Source: an uncultured Eubacteriales bacterium
GTDB lineage: Bacteria > Bacillota > Clostridia > Oscillospirales > Ruminococcaceae
Reading direction: 5' to 3'
Length of the DNA stretch: 7,979 nt
Assembly (NCBI GenBank): GCA_900318545.1
Contig: ONLC01000054.1
Span: forward strand, 10,523 to 18,501
Position 1 is the first letter of the stretch. Each line of letters begins with the position of its first letter. Made by a program: the position numbers and the translations under genes. Shown piece after piece: positions 1 to 4,210 of the stretch. Below the pieces are notes generated by a model. The model saw only the letters and a list, made by a program, of their open reading frames with translations, did no database searches and had not been told where the DNA came from.

Positions 1-643
1 CTCAGGCAAGTTTGACAAGGAAATGGAAGTGCTTCATGTTCAAAGCGGAAAGAAAATGCGCCTTTCTCAGCCGCAGCAGATAATGGCTCAGGAGCGTGAG
101 ATCATTGACGAAGCATACGCAGGCGATATCATCGGTGTGTTCGACCCCGGCATATTCTCGATAGGCGATACAGTATGCTCACCAAAGAACAGCTTTGAGT
201 TTGAGTCTATCCCGACCTTTGCCCCCGAGCACTTTATGAGGGTGCGTCAGAAGGACACTCTCAAAAGAAAACAGTTCGTAAAAGGCATCACGCAGATAGC
301 ACAGGAGGGTGCTATACAGATCTTCCAGGAGCCTGACACAGGTATGGAGGAGGCAATAGTCGGCGTTGTCGGTGTGCTCCAGCTTGAGGTTTTCGAGTAC
401 AGAATGAAAAACGAATACAACGTTGAGCTTTTCAAGGAGGGTCTGCCCTACTCCTATATCCGCTGGATAGACAATAAGGACATAGACCCCAAAACCTTAA
501 AGCTCTCCTCAGATACAAAGCTTGTGGTTGATTTCAGAGGAAACTACCTGCTGCTTTTCTCCAGCGAGTGGAATATCCGCTGGGCGCTCGAGAAAAATGA
601 GGGACTGGAGCTCTCGGAATTCAACAGAGGCGCATTACAATAG
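1..643 (+). CDS. prfC: Peptide chain release factor 3 (RF3), C-terminal part, 5' end outside window
   Basis: RF3 is a cytoplasmic translational GTPase that removes RF1/RF2 from the ribosome after peptide release. The open frame enters from the left edge at base 2 (S-G-K-F-D-K-E-M...) and ends at TAG 641-643, leaving about 213 residues; full RF3 is normally about 525-535, so the GTPase domain lies outside. What remains matches domains II and III: the 'SGKF...HVQSGKKMRL' strand of domain II, 'EAYAGDIIGVFDPG...IGDT', 'IPTFAPEHFMRVR', 'LKRKQFVKGITQIAQEGAIQIF', and 'IVGVVGVLQLEVFEYRMKNEYNVE'. The conserved 'GVLQ(F/L)(D/E)V' and 'EYNVE' stretches separate it from EF-G and other family members. The ATG at 23 is internal, not the start. 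A tight GCAGGG/CCCTGC hairpin begins at the stop codon and a better terminator follows at 713-738. Identification is from remembered family sequence, with high certainty. Confidence 0.95.
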   Translation, partial: SGKFDKEMEVLHVQSGKKMRLSQPQQIMAQEREIIDEAYAGDIIGVFDPGIFSIGDTVCSPKNSFEFESIPTFAPEHFMRVRQKDTLKRKQFVKGITQIAQEGAIQIFQEPDTGMEEAIVGVVGVLQLEVFEYRMKNEYNVELFKEGLPYSYIRWIDNKDIDPKTLKLSSDTKLVVDFRGNYLLLFSSEWNIRWALEKNEGLELSEFNRGALQ

Positions 644-658
644 CAGGGAAAACCCTGC
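643..658 (+). repeat. Perfect 6-bp hairpin at the prfC stop codon
   Basis: GCAGGG-AAAA-CCCTGC overlaps the last base of the TAG stop. It has no T-run after it, so it is not a convincing intrinsic terminator; it could protect the mRNA 3' end or be part of the repeat whose 18-base core (647-664) recurs at 4040-4057. Confidence 0.5.
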
Positions 659-664
659 ACCGCC
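647..664 (+). repeat. Short dispersed repeat R1, copy 1
   Basis: The 18 bases GGAAAACCCTGCACCGCC are identical, in the same orientation, to 4040-4057, about 3.4 kb away in the other intergenic repeat region. An exact 18-mer shared by two intergenic regions is unlikely by chance in 8 kb. The function is unknown. Confidence 0.65.
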
Positions 665-712
665 ACGCGGGTAAGCATTATTTAGAATTTATCTGTCGTC
701 GAACGCATAGCC

Positions 713-738
713 AAGCTTGTGCAGACTACAAGCTTTTT
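713..738 (+). terminator. Probable intrinsic terminator of prfC
   Basis: AAGCTTGT-GCAGACT-ACAAGCTT forms an 8-bp perfect stem with a 7-nt loop and runs directly into TTT (five T counting the stem), then AATTTAT. It lies 70 bases after the prfC stop. The stem is AT-rich for a terminator, so efficiency may be moderate. Confidence 0.6.
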
Positions 739-794
739 AATTTATCTATCTTACTCCGCGTTCAAGAGATGAGAAGCTTTAAGAAAAGGTGCGT

Positions 795-819
795 CGCGTA
801 TTGCCCGTCCGGCAGGACC
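795..819 (+). repeat. Short dispersed repeat R2, copy 1
   Basis: The 25-base sequence beginning CGCGTATTGCCCGTCCGGCA is found as an exact reverse complement at 3929-3953. Copy 1 runs directly into the terminator stem at 816-839. The two copies also agree in part outside the 25-base core (CG before it, with one mismatch between). It is an intergenic repeat of unknown role, possibly a REP- or MITE-like fragment. Confidence 0.7.
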
Positions 820-844
820 GCAGAGGGTTTTCTGCGGTCTTTCA
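816..844 (+). terminator. Strong intrinsic terminator, owner unclear
   Basis: GACCGCAGA (816-824) pairs with TCTGCGGTC (831-839) across a 6-nt loop (GGGTTT), followed by TTTCATT and further T-rich sequence. It is a better terminator than 713-738, yet no gene lies between them. It could be a backup for prfC read-through or end a small RNA starting around 740-790. Its left arm begins in repeat R2. Confidence 0.7.
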
Positions 845-1092
845 TTCTGTATTTTATTTTCCTGTACACAAACGCTCGGAAAGCTCGGCTATCTGAACTT
901 CCGTCAGGCCGCAGCCAATGCCGCTGCGAGTTTTTTCCATTTCATGTAAACACGATCCTTTCGTTGTATGCTAAAAAATTCACTACTGATAATATATACG
1001 AAAAGGATAAAACTTCTGGCAACAGAAAATTATAAAAATCTAAACGTTTTCGATTATAATGAGTGCAAATTCCTGTTATGAAGGATAAATTT
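845..1092. other. Gene-free stretch between prfC terminators and GH5 promoter
   Basis: No frame here has a start with a ribosome binding site and a plausible product. The content shifts from GC-moderate (880-930, with a repeated GCTCGG at 873-878 and 882-887 region) to strongly AT-rich after 940. A small 5-bp hairpin TTCTG-GCAA-CAGAA sits near 1014-1027. A TATAAT at 1055-1060 has no recognisable -35 partner. Confidence 0.5.
910..936 (+). terminator. Third stem-loop with T-run in the prfC-GH5 gap
   Basis: CGCAGC (910-915) pairs with GCTGCG (923-928), loop CAATGCC, then AG and six T. This is a classic intrinsic terminator shape on the + strand, although no + strand gene precedes it closely. 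The same bases read on the minus strand would encode an alanine-rich stretch, so coding remnant is an alternative view. Confidence 0.5.
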
Positions 1093-1093
1093 T

Positions 1094-1125
1094 TGATATA
1101 ATCATCAGTCTTATTCCTGTATAAT
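1094..1125 (+). promoter_or_regulatory. Candidate promoter zone of the GH5 gene
   Basis: TGATATAAT (1094-1102) is an extended -10 element (TGN before TATAAT at 1097-1102) with only a weak -35 candidate (TGTTAT, 1074-1079, 17-nt spacing). A second TATAAT lies at 1120-1125. Initiation from the first would give a leader of about 48 nt before the ATG at 1157. Which box is used cannot be decided by eye. Confidence 0.45.
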
Positions 1126-1156
1126 TGGAACAAAGTAATGCAAGGAGGGTTCCACT

Positions 1157-2176
1157 ATGAAAAAATTTGAAGGCTATATGAAAGGCGTTGACCTCGGAGG
1201 CTGGCTTTCTCAGGGCTCTTATGAGAAGGAGCATCTTGACAGCTTTATCCACGAGGACGATATAGAAAAGCTTGCAGGCTGGGGAATTGACCATGTCCGC
1301 CTGCCGATAGACTACAATGTGCTTCAGGACGAGGAAGGAAGCTTTATCCCCTCGGGCTTCGGCTACATTGACAATGCAATTAAGTGGTGCAAAAAGTACG
1401 GTCTGCATATCGTGCTTGACCTGCACAAAACTCAGGGATTTATTTTCGATGATGAGGAATACATAGGCTTCTTCAAGGACGAGGTTTTGCAGGAGCGTTT
1501 TTACCGCCTGTGGGAGGAGTTCGCAAGGCGCTACGGAAAAATGACTGATACTCTGACCTTTGAGCTTCTCAACGAAGTTACCGACCCCGAGTTCAGCCCC
1601 ACATGGAATAAGATTATCAGGACTGTTATCGGCAGAATAAGGGCTATTGCTCCCGAGCTAAAGATACTGGTAGGAAGCTACTGGAACAACTCCATAGATG
1701 CGATCAAGGATCTTGACGATCCCTATGACGAGAATGTAATTTACAACTTCCACTGCTATGAGCCGCTTATCTTCACACATCAGGCGGCAGGCTGGGTAAA
1801 GCAGATGTATAAGGATTACCGCATTGCATACCCCGGTGATGTGAAGCAGTACCTCAAGGACAGTAAGGACCTTCAGATGGACTATATGGATCACAGTGAA
1901 ATCGCAGGCGAGGGCTACTCCGCCGAGTACTTTGTGAAGCGTTTTGAGAATGCCGTTAAGTTCTGCGAGGAGAAGGGCACTACGCTTTACTGCGGAGAGT
2001 ACGGCGTTATCGACTATGCCTCCCCCGAGGACACACTGCAGTGGTTCAAGGATATTCACGAAGCATTTGAGCATTTCGGCATAGGCAGAGCTGCATGGAG
2101 CTACAAGCAGATGAACTTCGGTCTCTCGGACGAAAGACTTGACGGTGTGAGAGAAGAGCTTATCAAATATCTATAA
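1157..2176 (+). CDS. Glycoside hydrolase family 5 (cellulase-like) enzyme, cytoplasmic
   Basis: The 339-residue product is a single (beta/alpha)8 GH5-type catalytic domain with almost no extension at either end. Visible hallmarks: N-terminal 'GVDLGGWLSQ' (about 10-19), the conserved Arg in 'HVRLP' (R48), 'GLHIVLDLH' (82-90), the acid/base glutamate in 'FELLNE' (E140, preceded by N139), the 'YNFHCYEP' strand (H199, Y201), the nucleophile glutamate in 'LYCGEYG' (E281), and the substrate-stacking Trp in 'AAWSYK' (W314). GH5 enzymes are retaining beta-glycosidases acting on beta-glucans, mannans and related chains; the exact substrate and subfamily cannot be read here. There is no signal peptide, CBM or dockerin, so it probably acts in the cytoplasm on imported oligosaccharides. 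The ATG is supported by AAGGAGGG (1142-1149) seven bases upstream. Monocistronic: own promoter zone and a strong terminator at 2185-2217. Confidence 0.9.
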   Translation: MKKFEGYMKGVDLGGWLSQGSYEKEHLDSFIHEDDIEKLAGWGIDHVRLPIDYNVLQDEEGSFIPSGFGYIDNAIKWCKKYGLHIVLDLHKTQGFIFDDEEYIGFFKDEVLQERFYRLWEEFARRYGKMTDTLTFELLNEVTDPEFSPTWNKIIRTVIGRIRAIAPELKILVGSYWNNSIDAIKDLDDPYDENVIYNFHCYEPLIFTHQAAGWVKQMYKDYRIAYPGDVKQYLKDSKDLQMDYMDHSEIAGEGYSAEYFVKRFENAVKFCEEKGTTLYCGEYGVIDYASPEDTLQWFKDIHEAFEHFGIGRAAWSYKQMNFGLSDERLDGVREELIKYL

Positions 2177-2184
2177 CAAAGACT

Positions 2185-2217
2185 AACTCCCGAAGAGCTT
2201 TCTTCGGGAGTTTATTA
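2185..2217. terminator. Bidirectional terminator between GH5 gene and mgtE
   Basis: AACTCCCGAAGA (2185-2196) pairs perfectly with TCTTCGGGAGTT (2201-2212) around a GCTT tetraloop; 12 bp. On + it is followed by TTTATTATT (good for the GH5 gene, 9 bases after its stop); on - the following TTAGTCTTTG is a weaker U-tract. The two convergent genes are only 41 bases apart and share it. Confidence 0.85.
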
Positions 2218-3642
2218 TTACGATGTTATATTCAGAACATTCAAAAGCAATATCCAGCTGAGACCATAATAAGAAACCACTGCCACAAGGTCATTTACTG
2301 TTGTAATCAGCGGGCCGGAGGCAACCGCAGGGTCTACCTTTATCTTCTTGAAAAACAGCGGGATAAGCGTTCCGACTGCGCTTGATATAAGCATTGCCAG
2401 CACCAGCGACACTCCTATACAGCCCGACACCGCATAAGAAAACATCAGCGTTTTATGCTTGAACAGATAGATGTACAACCCTATCAGCACAAATGAGATC
2501 GAGCCTAAAAGCAGTCCGTTGCAGAAGCCTACTCTCATCTCCTTGGTGACAAGGTGGAGCTTCTGCTTTGCAGTAAGGTTCTCGTCCATAAGCACTCTTA
2601 TCGTTACCGCCAGCGACTGCGTACCCACATTACCTGCCATATCCAGTATCAGTGACTGGAACGCCATTATGATAGTAAGCTGAGCCACTACCTTCTCAAA
2701 CGTTCCTACCACTGTTGAGACCACTATTCCAAGCCCCAGCAGTATCAGCAGCCACGGCATTCTCTTTTTCATGCTCTGCGTCAGGGTCTCGTTCAGATCC
2801 TCCTCCGCAGTAAGACCTGCCAGCATGGCGTAGTCCTCGCCCATCTCGTCATCGACAGCCTCGATGATATTCTGAGATGTTATAACTCCGAGCAGCCTGT
2901 TTGAGTCATCAAGCACAGGAATTATGCTTTCAGAATAATCCTTCAGCTTTTCGATACAGTCAGCAGTCTGCTCAGCCGCATACACATAGGGGAAGCTTGA
3001 CGCTATCAGCGAATCAAGCGATGCCGAGCTCCTTGCAGTTATAAGGTCTTTAAGGTCAATAGCTCCGCAGAACTCATTTTCCTCGTCCACCACAAACAGA
3101 GTTGTAATATTGTCATTCTCCTCTGCCTGCGATACAAGCTCGTTCATAGCCTGCTTTATCGTCATACCCTCTTTTATGATGATACAGTTCGTAGTCATAC
3201 GGCTGCCGATCTCGTCTTCATCAAACGATGCGATAAGCTGTATCTCTTTGCGTACCTCAGCAGGCAGAAGGTCGATGATAAGCACACGCTTGCTCTTATC
3301 AGTTTCTCTCAGTATCTCAGAGGCGGTATCCGTATCGAGCCTTTCGATAATGGCTGCCGCTCTTTTAATGTCCATCTCCCCGATGAACTGCACCGACTTC
3401 TCCTCGTCAAGGTGCTCAAAAATGTCCGCCAGAATGTCCAGACTGCACACCCTGTAGAACTTTTTTCTCTCCTGCTCGGAGAGCTTCTCTATTACATCTG
3501 CGATATCACTTTCGTGGTAATCCTCCAGCCTGTTCATAATGGCCTTCGGGGTATCGTTGCTCCTGATTATGCCGATGATCTCGGACTCATAATCGGGCTT
3601 CACGGCATTAAGCTCGCCGTTCATTACTTCATTTTCTTCCAT
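2218..3642 (-). CDS. mgtE: Magnesium transporter/channel MgtE
   Basis: MgtE is an inner-membrane Mg2+-selective channel gated by its own cytosolic Mg2+-sensing domains. The 474-residue length is typical. Order: N-terminal helical domain (about 20-140, with repeated 'AAAIIERLDTDTASEILRE'-like helices), two CBS domains (about 145-205 and 210-268; 'FCGAIDLKDLI' and 'LLGVITSQNII' are the CBS strand-helix signatures), a connecting helix, then five membrane segments from about residue 296. Membrane signatures: 'MAGNVGTQS' (335-343) and 'DPAVASGPLITTVND' (437-451), whose final Asp (D451) corresponds to the pore Asp known from Thermus MgtE. Start ATG 3640-3642 has GGAGG (3651-3655) eight bases upstream. 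Transcribed alone from a consensus promoter about 240 bases upstream through a structured leader with an upstream ORF, implying control after initiation, plausibly by Mg2+ (inference from gene identity). Confidence 0.95.
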   Translation of the reverse strand: MEENEVMNGELNAVKPDYESEIIGIIRSNDTPKAIMNRLEDYHESDIADVIEKLSEQERKKFYRVCSLDILADIFEHLDEEKSVQFIGEMDIKRAAAIIERLDTDTASEILRETDKSKRVLIIDLLPAEVRKEIQLIASFDEDEIGSRMTTNCIIIKEGMTIKQAMNELVSQAEENDNITTLFVVDEENEFCGAIDLKDLITARSSASLDSLIASSFPYVYAAEQTADCIEKLKDYSESIIPVLDDSNRLLGVITSQNIIEAVDDEMGEDYAMLAGLTAEEDLNETLTQSMKKRMPWLLILLGLGIVVSTVVGTFEKVVAQLTIIMAFQSLILDMAGNVGTQSLAVTIRVLMDENLTAKQKLHLVTKEMRVGFCNGLLLGSISFVLIGLYIYLFKHKTLMFSYAVSGCIGVSLVLAMLISSAVGTLIPLFFKKIKVDPAVASGPLITTVNDLVAVVSYYGLSWILLLNVLNITS

Positions 3643-3877
3643 TTACTAGTCCTCCGTTTCATTTCCGAGGGTCTAACCCTCTTGATGACGTAAGGGACAA
3701 CTGGGCATAATAATACCGTATATGCTCGGGGGCACATACGGACGCAGAAATATCGTAGTCAGGCTCTCAGTGAGATAACGCCGCAGCCATAACTATGATC
3801 CTCAGCTATAGTCCGTTTGACCCCTGTACTGTCGCCGTTTGCCACTGAATGCACCTCCTGTAAAATGAATTTTGACC
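3643..3877 (-). promoter_or_regulatory. Structured 5' leader of mgtE, candidate cis-regulatory RNA
   Basis: From the predicted start site (~3877) to the mgtE ATG is ~235 nt. Read on the minus strand it shows: (a) a long-range helix, GCATTCAGTG (3852-3843) with CACTGAGAGC (3772-3763), eight Watson-Crick pairs, one G-U and one A-A mismatch; (b) inside it a hairpin ACTAT/ATAGT (3812-3808 with 3796-3792); (c) a 10-bp hairpin CCGTATGTGC/GCATATACGG (3741-3732 with 3725-3716, one G-U); (d) GAGGG-TTAGA-CCCTC (3681-3667) just before the mgtE Shine-Dalgarno, whose CCTC could alternatively pair with the GAGG of that Shine-Dalgarno. mgtE genes of Gram-positives often carry the M-box (ykoK) Mg2+ riboswitch; I could not match the M-box consensus on this strand, so this is either a divergent form or a different element. 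Confidence 0.55.
3759..3845 (-). CDS. Upstream ORF (28 aa) in the mgtE leader
   Basis: A GTG start (3845-3843) lies eight bases after a full AGGAGG (3859-3854), the best Shine-Dalgarno in the window, only about 18 nt from the predicted transcript start. The frame encodes 28 residues, M-A-N-G-D-S-T-G-V-K-R-T-I-A-E-D-H-S-Y-G-C-G-V-I, then S-L-R-A and TGA (3761-3759). It ends 117 bases before mgtE. No hydrophobic segment, no proline run, one Cys. Start codon and stop region both fall in the arms of the long-range helix, so translation and folding would exclude each other. It may be a leader peptide controlling mgtE, or the coding look may be a side effect of a conserved structured RNA. Family not recognised. 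Confidence 0.4.
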   Translation of the reverse strand: MANGDSTGVKRTIAEDHSYGCGVISLRA

Positions 3878-3883
3878 TTAATA

Positions 3884-3912
3884 ATTATACCACGATTATT
3901 CAGATAAGTCAA
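3884..3912 (-). promoter_or_regulatory. Consensus sigma-A promoter of mgtE
   Basis: On the minus strand TTGACT (3912-3907), a 17-nt spacer, and a perfect TATAAT (3889-3884). This predicts initiation near 3877 and so a ~235-nt leader. It sits just downstream of the repeat region 3929-4057. Confidence 0.85.
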
Positions 3913-3928
3913 GGGCAGGGAAAAACCT

Positions 3929-3953
3929 GGTCCTGCCGGACGGGCAATACGCG
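3929..3953 (-). repeat. Short dispersed repeat R2, copy 2 (inverted)
   Basis: Exact reverse complement of 795-819 over 25 bases. It lies 17 bases upstream of the mgtE -35 box. On the + strand a GGCAGG/CCTGCC inverted repeat (3914-3919 and 3931-3936) overlaps it, so local hairpin formation is possible. Confidence 0.7.
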
Positions 3954-4096
3954 TCGTTCTTTTGTCTGGTCTTCTCTTGCCTTGACCGCAGAGATAGGCA
4001 GTGCGGAGCTAAGCCTCGTCAGGTCTGGACATTCGGCATGGAAAACCCTGCACCGCCTCATTACCGAAATGCGGCAGCAGATAAGTACTGCAAACT
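3954..4096. other. Intergenic stretch between mgtE promoter and bidirectional terminator
   Basis: No gene is supported. It contains a 10-base GACCGCAGAG (3984-3993) also present at 816-825 next to R2, plus R1 copy 2. A 50-codon minus-strand open frame (4061-3909) exists but has no Shine-Dalgarno, starts inside repeat R1's edge and ends in the mgtE -35 box. Nothing here matches tRNA, tmRNA or RNase P signatures by eye. Confidence 0.5.
4040..4057 (+). repeat. Short dispersed repeat R1, copy 2
   Basis: Exact 18-base match, same orientation, to 647-664. In this copy the sequence is not followed through into the hairpin form: upstream CAT replaces CAG, so the perfect GCAGGG/CCCTGC stem of copy 1 is lost. 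Confidence 0.65.
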
Positions 4097-4129
4097 AAAA
4101 TGCCCAAGGCAGACCGCCTCGGGCATTTT
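4097..4129. terminator. Bidirectional 14-bp terminator stem-loop
   Basis: AAAATGCCCAAGGC (4097-4110) pairs with GCCTCGGGCATTTT (4116-4129) around a 5-nt loop; a single position is mismatched on + (A-C) and is G-U on -. A run of A before and T after makes it an intrinsic terminator in both directions. On the minus strand it lies 80 bases past the stop of the cohesin-like gene and is its most likely terminator. Confidence 0.85.
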
Positions 4130-4193
4130 AAGTTAATCGTTTTGCCGCTTGAATCGGGTGCAGTATCTCTTTCGCTCACCGACTCTCACAACC

Positions 4194-4210
4194 GACCTTC
4201 ATAAAAGGTC
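4194..4210 (-). repeat. 6-bp hairpin at the cohesin-like gene stop
   Basis: GACCTT-CATAA-AAGGTC overlaps the TGA stop (4211-4209). It is not followed by a T-run on the minus strand, so termination more likely occurs at 4129-4097. Confidence 0.4.

Noticed and set aside
769..1035. 88-codon plus-strand open frame in the prfC-GH5 gap
   Set aside because: No ribosome binding site, passes through repeat R2 and two intrinsic terminators, and composition changes abruptly along it; not protein-like.
640..1150. Search for tRNA, CRISPR array or insertion sequence in the intergenic gaps
   Set aside because: No cloverleaf with CCA-proximal T-arm (GGTTCRANNCC), no regularly spaced direct repeats, and no transposase frame or terminal inverted repeats with target duplication were seen.
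3755..3830. Plus-strand similarity to the M-box 5' core (AGGCTC, GAGATAACGC, GCAGCC in order)
   Set aside because: It is on the strand opposite to mgtE, has no gene downstream on +, and the 3' half of the M-box (UGCCAUA...GCUAAAGCUC) is missing. Treated as coincidence, though a covariance-model scan of both strands would settle it.
4015..4045. TCAGGTCTGGA resembling the SRP RNA core (CAGGUCAGGUCCGGAAGGAAGCAGC)
   Set aside because: The essential GGAAGGAAGCAGC continuation is absent and no long SRP-type hairpin surrounds it.
3909..4061. 50-codon minus-strand open frame
   Set aside because: No Shine-Dalgarno; contains repeat R2 and edge of R1 and overlaps the -35 box of mgtE. Arg/Gln-rich product has the look of a frame through repeat DNA.
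3817..4098. 93-codon plus-strand open frame
   Set aside because: It crosses the antisense of the mgtE leader, promoter and repeats, and has no ribosome binding site; non-coding.
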